A stretch of 64,000 nt of DNA from Adiantum capillus-veneris. Taxonomy: Eukaryota; Streptophyta; Polypodiopsida; Polypodiales; Pteridaceae. The stretch lies in assembly GCA_014529385.2 (NCBI GenBank), contig CM043969.1, positions 19,266,446 to 19,330,445 of the forward strand, given 5' to 3'. Positions 50,101-62,775 of the stretch are shown one piece after another. The translations under genes were made by a program, and so were the position numbers. Each line of letters begins with the position of its first letter. Positions within the stretch are counted from its first letter, which is position 1. Below the pieces are notes generated by a model. That model was not told the origin of the DNA. It saw only the letters and a list, made by a program, of their open reading frames with translations, and made no database searches.

Positions 50101-53100
50101 CTTTATCGAAATACCTTACACCCACGTTATTTTGTACATGGGGGGTTTACATTCAAGAGCCACCACTTGTCCAAGCTATTATTGCTAGTAGCATGAGTGG
50201 TTTTGTCTCAAGATTCATCACTTTTCCACTCTATGTCATTATATTAAGAATATGTGGGTGTTAAGGTCCACCACTTGTCCAACCTATAAGGCTATATCTT
50301 AAAGGTTATTCTTTCTCACCACTTGGAGTGACCATGATAGGTGTTACATGGGGGTTTGGTTCCAAGCTCCGTCACTTATCCAAGCTAACTCTTGAAATAG
50401 AGAGAGAAGAAAAGGTCCACCACTTGTCCAAGCTAGGCTCCATTGAAACATGGAGAGAAGGATGCTGCACCATTTGTCCAAGATAGGCTCCATTGAAACA
50501 TGACAAGAAGCAAGCTCCACCATGTCTTCAAGATGCTAGGCTTCATCGAAATACATTAAACCCACGATATTTCATAGTGAGGGGTTTACATTCAAGGTCC
50601 ACCACTTGTCCAAGCTATTATTGCTAGTAGCTTGAGTGGTTTGGTCTCAAGATTCACCACTTTTATTAAGAATATGTGGGTGTTAAGGTCCACCACTTGT
50701 CCAACCTATAAGGCTACATCTTAAAGGTTATTCTTTCTTACCACTTGGAGTGACCATGATAGGTTTTACATGGGTTTTGGTTCCAAGGTCCACCACTTGT
50801 CCAAGCTAACTCTATTGAATAATAGAGAGAAACAAAGGTCCACCACTTGACCAAGCTAGGCTCCATTGAAACATGGAGAGAAGGATGCTCCACCATTTGT
50901 CGAAGCTAACTCTATTGAAACATGGGGGGTTTACGTCTAAGGTCCACCACTTGTCCAAGGTATTACCGCTAGTAGCATGAGTGGTTTTGTCTCAAGATTC
51001 ACCACTTTTTCACTCTATGTCATTATAATAAGAATATTAGGGTGTTAAGGTCCACCACTTGTCCAACCTATAAGGCTATATCTTAAAGGTTATTCTTTCT
51101 CACCACTTGGAGTGACCATGATACGTTTTACATGGGGGTTTGGTTCCAAGGTCCACCACTTGTCCAAGCTAACTCTATTGAATCATAGAGAGAAGCAAAG
51201 TTCCACCACTTCTCCAAGCTAGGGTCCATTGAAACATGGAGAGAAGGATGCTCCACCATTTGTCCAAGATAGGCTCCATTGAAACATGAAGAGAAGCAAG
51301 GTGCACCATGTCTCCAAGATGCTAGGCTCCATCTAAATACCTTAAACCCACGATATTTCGTAGATGGGGGGTTTACATTCAAGGTCCACCACTTGTCCAA
51401 CCTATTATCGCTAGTAGCATGAGTGGTTTGCTCTCAAGATTCACCACTTTTTCACTCTATGTCATTATATTAAGAATATCTGGGTGTTAAGGTCCACCAC
51501 TTGTCCAACCTATAAGGCTATATCTTAAAGGTTATTCTTTCTCACCACTTGGAGTGACCATGATAGGTTTTACATGGGGGTTTGGTTCTAAGGTCCACCA
51601 CTTGTCGGGGCTAACTCTATTGAAACATAGAGAGAAGCAAAGGTTCACCACTTGTCGAAGCTAGGCTCCATTGAAACATGGACAGAAGGATGCTCCACCA
51701 TTTGTCCAAGATAGGCTCCATTGAAACATGACGAGAAGAAAGTTACACCATGTCTGCAAGATGCTAGGCTCCATCGAAAAACATTAAACCCACGATATTT
51801 CGTAGATGAGGGGTTTACATTCAAGGTCCAACACTTGTCCAAGCTATTATTGGTAGTGGCCTGAGTGGTTTGGTCTCAAGAATCACCATTTTTCCACTCT
51901 ATGTCATTATATTAAGAATATGTGGGTGTTAAGGTCCACCACTTGTCGAACCTATAAGGCTACATCTTAAAGGTTATTCTTTCTTACCACTTGGAGTGAC
52001 CATGATAGGTTTTACATGGGGTTTGGTTCCAAGGTCCACCACTTGTCCAAGCTAACTCTATTAAAACATAGAGAGAAACAAAGGTCCACCACTTGTCCAA
52101 GCTAGGCTCCATTGAAACATGGAGAGAACGATGCTCCACCATTTGTCGAAGCTAACTCTATTGAAACATGGGAGGTTTAGTTCAAAGTCCACCACTTGTC
52201 CAAGCTATTATCGCTAGTAGCATGAGTGGTTTTGTCTCAAGATTCACCACTTTAACTCTATGTCATTATATTAAGAATATTTGGGTGTTAAGGTCCACCA
52301 CTTGTCCAAACCTATAAGGCTATATCTTAAAGGTTATTCTTTCTCACCACTTGGAGTGCCATGATAGGTTTAACATGGGGGTTTGGTTCCAAGGTCCACC
52401 ACTTCTCCAAGCTAACTCTATTGAATCATAGAGAGAAGCAAAGTTCCACCACTTGTCCAAGCTAGGGTCCATTGAAACATGGAGAGAAGGATGCTCCACC
52501 ATTTTCCAAGATAGGCACCATCGAAAAATGAAGAGAAGCAAGAATCACCATTTCACCCAAAACCCACAGGCCTTTATTCGAACTCCCTTACACCACGTTC
52601 ATTTTGTACATGGGGGGTTTACATTCAAGAGCCACCACTTGTCCAAGCTATTATTGCTAGTAGCATGAGTGGTTTTGTCTCAAGATTCATCACTTTTCCA
52701 CTCTATGTCATTATATTAAGAATATGTGGGTGTTAAGGTCCACCACTTGTCCAACCTATAAGGCTATATCTTAAAGGTTATTCTTTCTCACCACTTGGAG
52801 TGACCATGATAGGTTTTACATGGGGGTTTGGTTCCAAGCTCCGTCACTTATCCAAGCTAACTCTTGAAATAGAGAGAGAAAAGGTCACCACTTGTCCAAG
52901 CTAGGCTCCATTGAAACATGGAGAGAAGGATGCTCCACCATTTGTCCAAGATAGGCTCCATTGAAACATGACAAGAAGCAAGCTCCACCATGTCTTCAAG
53001 ATGCTAGGCTTCATCGAAATAACATTAAACCCACGATATTTCGTAGTGAGGGGTTTACATTCAAGGTCCACCACTTGTCCAAGCTATTATTGCTAGTAGC

Positions 53101-54067
53101 CTGAGTGGTTTGGTCTCAAGATTCACCACTTTTATTAAGAATATGTGGGTGTTAAGGTCCACCACTTGTCCAACCTATAAGGCTACATCTTAAAGGTTAT
53201 TCTTTCTTACCACTTGGAGTGACCATGATAGGTTTTACATGGGTTTGGTTCCAAGGTCCACCACTTGTCCAAGCTAACTCTATTGAATAATAGAGAGAAA
53301 CAAAGGTCCACCACTTGTCCAAGCTAGGCTCCATTGAAACATGGAGAGAAGGATGCTCCACCATTTGTCGAAGCTAACTCTATTGAAACATGGGGGGTTT
53401 ACGTCTAAGGTCCACCACTTGTCCAAGCTATTACCGCTAGTAGCATGAGTGGTTTTGTCTCAAGATTCACCACTTTTTCACTCTATGTCATTATATTAAG
53501 AATATTAGGTGTTAAGGTCCACCACTTGTCCAACCTATAAGGCTATATCTTAAAGGTTATTCTTTCTCACCACTTGGAGTGACCATGATAGGTTTTACAT
53601 GGGGTTTGGTTCCAAGGTCCACCACTTGTCCAAGCTAACTCTATTGAATCATAGAGAGAAGCAAAGTTCCACCACTTGTCCAAGCTAGGGTCCATTGAAA
53701 CATGGAGAGAAGGATGCTCCACCATTTGTCCAAGATAGGCTCCATTGAAACATGAAGAGAAGCAAGGCACCATGTCTCCAAGATGCTAGGCTCCATCTAA
53801 ATACCTTAAACCCACGATATTTCGTAGATGGGGGGTTTACATTCAAGGTCCACCACTTGTCCAAGCTATTATCGCTAGTAGCATGAGTGGTTTGCTCTCA
53901 AGATTCATCACTTTTTCACTCTATGTCATTATATTAAGAATATCTGGGTGTTAAGGTCCACCACTTGTCCAACCTATAAGGCTATATCTTAAAGGTTATT
54001 CTTTCTCACCACTTGGAGTGACCATGATAGGTTTTACATGGGGGTTTGGTTCTAAGGTCCACCACTT
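44189..54067 (+). repeat. 2.47-kb six-monomer higher-order repeat, four consecutive copies
   Basis: The rare variant TGTCGGGGCT occurs at 44189, 46661, 49131, 51603 and 54067, giving periods of 2472, 2470, 2472 and 2464 bp. Between 46626 and 49093 the monomer lengths are about 441, 361, 441, 422, 363 and 442 bp. This is long-short-long twice; the fourth unit lacks a 20-bp CCACTCTATGTCATTATA segment. Copies are nearly identical to each other while monomers inside one copy differ clearly, which defines a higher-order repeat. Confidence 0.93.
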
Positions 54068-57000
54068 GTCGGGGCTAACTCTATTGAAACATAGAGAGAG
54101 AAGCAAAGGTCCACCACTTGTCCAAGCTAGGCTCCATTGAAACATGGAGAGAAGGATGCTCCACCATTTGTCCAAGATAGGCTCCATTGAAACATGACGA
54201 GAAGCAAGTTACACCATGTCTGCAAGATGCTAGGCTCCATCGAAATAACATTAAACCCACGATATTTCGTAGATGAGGGGTTTACATTCAAGGTCCACCA
54301 CTTGTCCAAGCTATTATTGCTATAGCCTGAGTGGTTTGGTCTCAAGATTTTTCACTCTATTTTATTAAGAATATGTGGGTGTTAAGGTCCACCACTTGTC
54401 CAACCTATAAGGCTACATCTTAAAGGTTATTCTTTCTTACCACTTGGAGTGACCATGATAGGTTTTACATGGGGTTTGGTTCCAAGGTCCACCACTTGTC
54501 CAAGCTAACTCTATTAAAACATAGAGAGAAACAAAGGTCCACCACTTGTCCAAGCTAGGCTCCATTGAAACATGGAGAGAAGGATGCTCCACCATTTGTC
54601 GAAGCTAACTCTATTGAAACATGGGAGGTTTACGTCAAAGTCCACCACTTGTCCAAGGTATTACCGCTAGTAGCATGAGTGGTTTTGTCTCAAGATTCAC
54701 CACTTTTTCACTCTATGTCATTATAATTAAGAATATTTGGGTGTTAAGGTCCACCACTTGTCCAACCTATAAGGCTATATCTTAAAGGTTATTCTTTCTC
54801 ACCACTTGGAGTGACCATGATAGGTTTTACATGGGGGTTTGGTTCCAAGGTCCACCACTTGTCCAAGCTAACTCTATTGAATCATAGAGAGAAGCAACGT
54901 TCCACCACTTGTCCAAGCTAGGGTCCATTGAAACATGGAGAGAAGGATGCTCCACCATTTGTCCAAGATAGGCTCCATTGAAAAATGAAGAGAAGCAAGG
55001 TGCACCATGTCTCCAAGATGCTAGGCTCCATCAGAAATACCTTAACCCACGATATTTCGTAGATGGGGGGTTTACATTCAAGGCCACCACTTGTCCAACC
55101 TATTATCGCTAGTAGCATGAGTGGTTTTGTCTCAAGATTCACCACTTTTCCACTCTATGTCATTATATTAAGAATATCTGGGTGTTAAGGTCCACCACTT
55201 GTCCACCTATAAGGCTATATCTTAAAGGTTATTCTTTCTCACCACTTGGAGTGACCATGATAGGTTTTACATGGGGGTTGGTTCCAAGGTCCACCACTTG
55301 TCGGGGCTACTCTATGAAACATAGAGAGAAGCAAAGGTCACCACTTGTCCAAGCTAGGCTCCATTGAAACATGGACAGAAGGATGCTCCACCATTTGTCC
55401 AAGATAGGCTCCATTGAAACATGACGAGAAGAAAGTTCCACCATGTCTGCAAGATGCTAGGCTCCATCGAAAAACATTAAACCCACGATATTTTCGTAGA
55501 TGAGGGGTTTACATTCAAGGTCCAACACTTGTCCAAGCTATTATTGGTAGTGGCCTGAGTGGTTTGGTCTCAAGAATCACCACTTATTCATTAAGAATAT
55601 GTGGGTGTTAAGGTCCACCACTTGTCGAACCTATAAGGCTACATCTTAAAGGTTATTCTTTCTTACCACTTGGAGTGACCATGATAGGTTTTACATGGGT
55701 TTTGGTTCCAAGGTCCACCACTTGTCCAAGCTAACTCTATTAAAACATAGAGAGAAACAAAGGTCCACTACTTGTCCAAGCTAGGCTCCATTAAAACATG
55801 GAGAGAACGATGCTCCACCATTTGTCGAAGCTAACTCTATTGAAACATAGGCTCCATTGAAATATGACGAGAAGAAAGTTACACCATGTCTGCAAGATGC
55901 TAGGCTTCATCAAAAAACATTAAACCCACGATATTTCGTAGATGAGGAGTTTACATTCAAGGTCCAACACTTGTCCAAGCTATTATTGGTAGTGGCCTGA
56001 GTGGTTTGCTCTCAAGATTCACCACTTTTCCACTCTATGTCATTATATTAAGAATATCTGGGTGTTAAGGTCCACCACTTGTCGAACCTATAAGGCTACA
56101 TCTTAAAGGTTATTCTTTCTTACCACTTGGAGTGACCATGATAGGTTTTACATGGGGTTTGGTTCCAAGGTCCACCACTTGTCCAAGCTAACTCTATTAA
56201 AACATAGAGAGAAACAAAGGTCCACCACTTGTCCAAGCTAGGCTCCATTGAAACATGGAGAGAACGATGCTCCACCATTTGTCGAAGCTAACTCTTTTGA
56301 AACATGGGACGTTTACGTTCAAAGTCCACCACTTGTCCAAGCTATTATCGCTAGTAGCATGAGTGGTTTTGTCTCAAGGTTCACCACTTTTTAACTCTAT
56401 GTCATTATATTAAGAATATTTGGGTGTTAAGGTCCACCACTTGTCCAACCTATAAGGCTATATCTTAAAGGTTATTCTTTCTCACCACTTGGAGTGACCA
56501 TGATAGGTTTTACATGGGGGTTTGGTTCCAAGGTCCACCACTTGTCAAGCTAACTCTATTGAATCATAGAGAGAAGCAAAGTCACCACTTGTCCAAGCTA
56601 GGGTCCATTGAAACATGGAGAGAAGGATGCTCCACCATTTGTCCAAGATAGGCTCCATCAAAAATGAAGAGAAGCAAGATGCACATTTCTCCAAGATGCA
56701 AGGCTCTATCGAAATACCTTAAACCCACGATATTTTGTACATGGGGGGTTTACATTCAAGAGCCACCACTTGTCCAAGCTATTATCGCTAGTAGCATGAG
56801 TGGTTTTGTCTCAAGATTCATCACTTTTCCACTCTATGTCATTATATTAAGAATATGTGGGTGTTAAGGTCCACCACTTGTCCAACCTATAAGGCTATAT
56901 CTTAAAGGTTATTCTTTCTCACCACTTGGAGTGACCATGATAGGTTATACATGGGGGTTTGGTTCCAAGCTCCGTCACTTATCCAAGCTAACTCTTGAAA

Positions 57001-60000
57001 CAGAGAGAGAAGAAAAGGTCCACCACTTGTCCAAGCTAGGCTCCATTGAAACATGGAGAGAAGGATGCTTCACCATTTGTCCAAGATAGGCTCCATTGAA
57101 ACATGACAAGAAGCAAGCTCCACCATGTCTTCAAGATGCTAGGCTTCATCGAAATACATTAAACCCACGATATTTCATAGTGAGGGGTTTACATTCAAGG
57201 TCACCACTTGTCCAAGCTATTATTGCTAGTAGCTTGAGTGGTTTGGTCTCAAGATTCACCACTTTTATTAAGAATATGTGGGTGTTAAGGTCCACCACTT
57301 GTCCAACCTATAAGGCTACATCTTAAAGGTTATTCTTTCTTACCACTTGGAGTGACCATGATAGGTTTTACATGGGGTTTGGTTCCAAGGTCCACCACTT
57401 GTCCAAGCTAACTCTATTGAATAATAGAGAGAAACAAAGGTCCACCACTTGACCAAGCTATGCTCCATTGAAACATGGAGAGAAGGATGCTCCACCATTT
57501 GTCAAAGCTAACTCTATTGAAACATGGGGGGTTTACGTCTAAGGTCCACCACTTGTCCAAGGTATTACCGCTAGTAGCATGAGTGGTTTTGTCTCAAGAT
57601 TCACCACTTTTTCACTCTATGTCATTATAATACGAATTTTAGGGTGTTAAGGTCCACCACTTGTCCAACCTATAAGGCTATATCTTAAAGGTTATTCTTT
57701 CTCACCACTTGGAGTGACCATGATACGTTTTACATGGGGGTTTGGTTCCAAGGTCCACCACTTGTCCAAGCTAACTCTATTGAATCATAGAGAGAAGCAA
57801 CGTTCCACCACTTGTCCAAGCTAGGGTCCATTGAAACATGGAGAGAAGGATGCTCCACCATTTGTCCAAGATAGGCTCCATTGAAACATGAAGAGAAGCA
57901 AGGTGCACCATGTCTCCAAGATGCTAGGCTCCATCTAAATACCTTAAACCCACGATATTCGTAGATGGGGGTTTACATTCAAGGTCCACCACTTGTCCAA
58001 CCTATTATCGCTAGTAGCATGAGTGGTTTGCTCTGAAGATTCACCACTTTTCCACTCTATGTTATTATATTAAGAATATCTGGGTGTTAAGGTCCACCAC
58101 TTGTCCAACCTATAAGGCTATATCTTAAAGGTTATTCTTTCTCACCACTTGGAGTGACCATGATAGGTTTTACATGGGGGTTTGGTTCTAAGGTCCACCA
58201 CTTGTCGGGGCTAACTCTATTGAAACATAGAGAGAAGCAAAGGTTCACCACTTGTCCAAGCTAGGCTCCATTGAAACATGGACAGAAGGATGCTCCACCA
58301 TTTGTCCAAGATAGGCTCCATTGAAACATGACGAGAAGAAAGTTACACCATGTCTGCAAGATGCTAGGCTCCATCGAAAAACATTAAACCCACGATATTT
58401 CGTAGATGAGGGGTTTACATTCAAGGTCCAACACTTGTCCAAGCTATTATTGGTAGTGGCCTGAGTGGTTTGGTCTCAAGAATCACCATTTTTCCACTCT
58501 ATGTCATTATATTAAGAATATGTGGGTGTTAAGGTCCACCACTTGTCGAACCTATAAGGCTACATCTTAAAGGTTATTCTTTCTTACCACTTGGAGTGAC
58601 CATGATAGGTTTTACATGGGGTTTGGTTCCAAGGTCCACCACTTGTCCAAGCTAACTCTATTAAAACATAGAGAGAAACAAAGGTCCACTACTTGTCCAA
58701 GCTAGGCTCCATTAAAACATGGAGAGAACGATGCTCCACCATTTGTCGAAGCTAACTCTATTGAAACATGGGAGGTTTACGTTCAAAGTCCACCACTTGT
58801 CCAAGCTATTATCGCTAGTAGCATGAGTGGTTTTGTCTCAAGGTTCACCACTTTTTAACTCTATGTCATTATATTAAGAATATTGGGTGTTAAGGTCCAC
58901 CACTTGTCCAACCTATAAGCTATATCTGAAAGGTTATCTTTCTCACCACTTGGAGTGACCATGATAGGTTTTACATGGGGTTTGGTTCCAAGGTCCACCA
59001 CTTGTCCAAGCTAACTCTATTGAATCATAGAGACAAGCAAAGTTCCACCACTTGTCCAAGCTAGGGTCCATTGAAACATGGAGAGAAGGATGCTCCACTA
59101 TTTGTCCAAGATAGGCTCCATCGAAAAATGAAGAGAAGCAAGATGCACCATTTCTCCAAGATGCAAGGCTCTATCGAAATACCTTAAACCCACGATATTT
59201 TGCACATGGGGGGTTTACATTCAAGAGCCACCACTTGTCCAAGCTATTATCGCTAGTAGCATGAGTGGTTTTGTCTCAAGATTCATCACTTTTCCACTCT
59301 ATGTCGTTATATTAAGAATATGTGGGTGTTAAGGTCCACCACTTGTCCAACCTATAAGGCTATATTTTAAAGGTTATTCTTTCTCACCACTTGGAGTGAC
59401 CATGATAGGTTTTACATGGGGGTTTGGTTCCAAGCTCTGTCACTTATCCAAGCTAACTCTTGAAACAAAGAGAGAAGAAAAGGTCCACCACTTGTCCAAG
59501 CTAGGCTCCATTGAAACATGGAGAGAAGGGTGCTTCACCATTTGTCCAAGATAGGCTCCATTGAAACATGACAAGAAGCAAGCTCCACCATGTCTCCAAG
59601 ATGCTAGGCTTCATCGAAATACATTAAACCCACGATATTTCATAGATGAGGGGTTTACATTCAAGGTCCACCACTTGTCCAAGCTATTATTGCTAGTAGC
59701 TTGAGTGGTTTGGTCTCAGGATTCACCACTTTTATTAAGAATATGTGGGTGTTAAGGTCCACCACTTGTCCAACCTATAAGGCTACATCTTAAAGGTTAT
59801 TCTTTCTTACCACTTGGAGTGACCATGATAGGTTTTACATGGGGTTTGGTTCCAAGGTCCACCACTTGTCGAAGCTAACTCTATTGAAACATAGAGAGAA
59901 ACAAAGGTCCACCACTTGTCCAAGCTAGGCTCCATTGAAACATGGAGAGAAGGATGCTCCACCATTTGTCGAAGCTAACTCTATTGAAACATGGGGGGTT

Positions 60001-60600
60001 TACGTCTAAGGTCCACCACTTGTCCAAGGTATTACCGCTAGTAGCATGAGTGGTTTTGTCTCAAGATTCACCACTTTTTCACTCTATGTCATTATATTAA
60101 GAATTTTAGGGTGTTAAGGTCCACCACTTGTCCAACCTATAAGGCTATATCTGAAAGGTTATTCTTTCTCACCACTTGGAGTGACCATGATAGGTTTTAC
60201 ATGGGGGTTTGGTTCCAAGGTCCACCACTTGTCCAAGCTAACTCTATTGAATCATAGAGAGAAGCAAAGTTCCACCACTTGTCCAAGCTAGGGTCCATTG
60301 AAACATGGAGAGAAGGATGCTCCACCATTTGTTCAAGATAGGCTCCATTGAAACATGAAGAGAAGCAAGCTGCACCATGTCTCCAAGATTCTAGGCTCCA
60401 TCAAAATACCTTAAACCCACGAAATTTCGTAGATGGGGGGTCCAAGCTATTATCGCTAGTAGCATGAGTGGTTTGGTCTCAAGATTCACCAGTTTTCCAC
60501 TCTATGTCATTATATTAAGAATATCTGGGTGTTAAGGTCCACCACTTGTGCAGCCTATAAGGCTATATCTTAAATGATATTTTTTCTCACCACTTGGAAT
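54068..60600 (+). repeat. Right satellite array, distal rearranged part
   Basis: Monomers continue but the hexamer order is broken. TGTCGGGGCT recurs after only 1232 bp (54067 to 55299, one A-B-A trimer) and then after 2904 bp (58203). A fused unit sits at about 55848. The array decays after 60420, where the last unit lacks its middle part (GGGGGGTCCAAGC at about 60436). Confidence 0.9.
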
Positions 60601-60800
60601 GTGCATGATATGTTTTACGTGGAGTTTTGTTCCAAGGTCCACCACTTGTCCAAGCTACATCTATTACATATATATTATACATACAATATTCAACTAGATT
60701 CCCTACCTATCATGTCCAGTAGCATGGATGCTCTGGCTTTAAGGTCCACCACTTGTCCAACCTATTCTCTCTTATGTAAGGGAGATCTCGCTATAAATTC
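60601..60800 (+). repeat. Array edge with isolated cores
   Basis: Two more cores (about 60636-60657 and 60740-60762) are separated by non-satellite, AT-rich sequence. After this the regular repeat is absent. Confidence 0.75.
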
Positions 60801-60807
60801 AAAACCT

Positions 60808-60970
60808 TCCCGCCTAAATTTAAAATTCAAAATCTTATCGCCTAAATTTAAAATATCCCTCCCAAATTTTAAATATCCCGCCTAAATTTTAAAGTATCCC
60901 GCCCAAATTTTAAAATTCAAACTTTTTTATAAAATTTAAATTTTACCACTTAAATTTAAAATATTCCACG
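60808..60970. repeat. AT-rich short tandem repeat, CCCGCCTAAATTTTAAA type
   Basis: Five or six imperfect units of about 18-30 bp, each CGCC or CCC followed by TAAATTTAAA or AAATTTTAAA. They grade into TAAATTTAAAATATTCC at the right end. Confidence 0.85.
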
Positions 60971-61600
60971 TGAAATTGATTTTAAATTCAAGTTTACCAC
61001 AAAAAGATATCATTATACCACCTAAATTCAAATATGCAAACCTCAAATCATTATATTGTACATAAATTCAAACAAATTCAAATTAACAAGCCTAAGCTGA
61101 TATTAGTTTGCATAGATATGAATTTATCACACCTAAATTATGTCACCATGTTAGAGAGAGTGGTTAGAGAATTTGAACAAGGTCCACCACTTGTCCAACC
61201 TAGATACCAAGAAGGATTGAGTGTACAAGGTATTGTTTGGAGGTCCTTATAGTCCACTGGTCTCAAGGTCCACCACTTGTGGTAAGGGTCACCAAAAAGT
61301 GTATATACTCATCCAAAGAAATACACGTATTTTTGGTCTACATGTCCTAGATTCAACCATTTATGTCCATTAGGTGTATCACTAAACAACACTACTTTTT
61401 TTGAGAAACAAAAGTTACAATCATATCTACAAATGGATTAGAGGAAAATTAGCTCAGCATACATCCAGAACTCGCTACAAGAATCGACTTTAACAGATCA
61501 CACAAGTAAGTCTTCCATTCAAGTTTACTAGTATTACAATGCGTTAGTTATTTGTGATATTTATGTATGTATATATACTATGTGTGCATATCGTAATTAA
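60971..61600. other. AT-rich spacer with two satellite cores
   Basis: Cores at about 61178-61200 and 61264-61282 are in the + orientation. Otherwise I see no gene, RNA or repeat. Confidence 0.5.
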
Positions 61601-61721
61601 GTGTAATTGTGTATCTGCATTATGTATGAGTATGACAATGAAATAACACAAACATACATACATACACATAGATAACACAGACGCACACATACATGAGCAT
61701 GTATTTTCAAGAGAGAGATAG

Positions 61722-61790
61722 CAAGATACAGAGATAGATAGATAGAGAGAGAGAGAGAAACTAGAGAGAGGAGAGAGAGAAAGATAACAG
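61722..61790. repeat. GATA/GA microsatellite
   Basis: AGATAGATAGATAG passes into GAGAGAGAGAGA with interruptions. Confidence 0.9.
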
Positions 61791-61800
61791 ATTTCACTGT

Positions 61801-62033
61801 GTTTATGTATGTGGAAGAGAGGAAGACGATGTATGGGAATATGTGCACGTATTTTCAAGAGAGAGACAACAAGATAACAGATTTCACTGTGGTTATGTAT
61901 GTGGAAGAGATGAAGACGATGTGTGGGAATATGTGCATGTATTTTCAAGAGAGAGACAGCAAGATAACATATTTCATTGTGGTTATGTATGTGGAAGAGA
62001 GGAAGACGATGTGTGGGAATATGTGTATGTGTG
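61801..62033. repeat. 90-bp tandem repeat
   Basis: Units 61801-61890 and 61891-61980 and a partial third from 61981 begin TTATGTATGTGGAAGAGA and contain ATTTTCAAGAGAGAGACA. A partial unit lies upstream at about 61700-61732. Because 90 is divisible by three, a 113-codon frame with a 30-residue repeat stays open, but nothing else supports it as a gene. Confidence 0.9.
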
Positions 62034-62149
62034 CGGGGATACTTTTAAACTATGTATCTTTGTCTTTTGACGAGAGAGTGTGTGTGCAAGAAAGAGTTAC
62101 AGAGAACCATCTTCTCTATATGGAGAAAGACATAGAGTGAGAGAGAGAG

Positions 62150-62450
62150 AAATACCTGTTTTTTCTCTATTCATGAGGTGTGCAATGTCTCCTGAGAAGA
62201 AGCTATGCCCGATCTTGCCCTTCTGGAAAGTGTTGCGTACGCTGCTGTTTCTTTATCTTGTGCGCGAACTTTCAATCATGTGCGCTCCACCTGTGTGTTG
62301 TGTACGATGCCGGGTTTGCTCCTCTACGCGCCTGTATACTCCAACTGTGTGCGATCCATGTGCGCTTTTTGTGTGTTTGTTGCTCGCCTGCTTTCTCTGT
62401 GTGCGTTGCTCGTGCGCTCTCTCTGTGCCTAATCTTGATAGGGTTTATTA
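62150..62450. other. Low-complexity TGTGCG/CTCT-rich stretch
   Basis: Rich in TGTGCGC, TGTGTG and GCTCTCTCTGTG runs. Overlapping open frames exist in all + frames (Cys/Leu-rich), which is what such composition gives. No homologous domain is recognised. Confidence 0.5.
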
Positions 62451-62574
62451 GAATGCCACGTATGCTACAAGTCAATGTTTTATCATAGGATTAAAAAAAA
62501 CAAAAGCAGTATAAAACATTAACCAATTCACACGGTCAAAATTAAAGAAATCATGGTTGAAAATATGCAAAACA

Positions 62575-62775
62575 TGTCGCCCCTTGACCCCGCCCGGGAC
62601 GCTGCCCCGGACCCCGCCTGGAACAATATCCCAAAATCAGCCTCCCAAGCCCCGCCATCGAGAGCGCTATATTCCACATCCCCATCAAGAGCGCTACCCC
62701 CAAACCTCACGTGGAAGCGCTGCCTTGTCACCCCATTGTGGCATTGCCCTAAGACCCCACATCTGGAGTGCTAAA
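62575..62775. other. GC-rich patch with repeated AGCGCT motifs
   Basis: About 200 bp much richer in G+C than both flanks, with CCCCGCCCGGGACGCTGCCC at its left end and AGCGCT three times (about 62659-62720) in ATCGAGAGCGCTA, ATCAAGAGCGCTA and GTGGAAGCGCTGC contexts. It looks like a fragment of a dispersed GC-rich repeat. No coding function is supported. Confidence 0.6.

Noticed and set aside
19149-58442. Recurrent 60-100-codon - strand frames (MDKWWTLNVNPP... type) in the satellite array
   Set aside because: They recur once per long monomer, have no start-site or splice context, break wherever a copy has an indel, and have no recognisable domain. They are by-products of one stop-poor strand of the repeat.
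19146-60600. CRISPR-like array of short repeats and spacers
   Set aside because: The cores recur with equally repeated text between them, not with unique spacers. Unit sizes are 360-440 bp, and the setting is a spliced eukaryotic genome.
1940-60600. LTR retrotransposon or other autonomous mobile element as the source of the arrays
   Set aside because: I see no reverse transcriptase, integrase or transposase text, and no terminal repeats with target-site duplications around the blocks.
61799-62140. 113-codon frame with a 30-residue repeat
   Set aside because: It stays open because the 90-bp tandem unit is a multiple of three. There is no domain or gene context.
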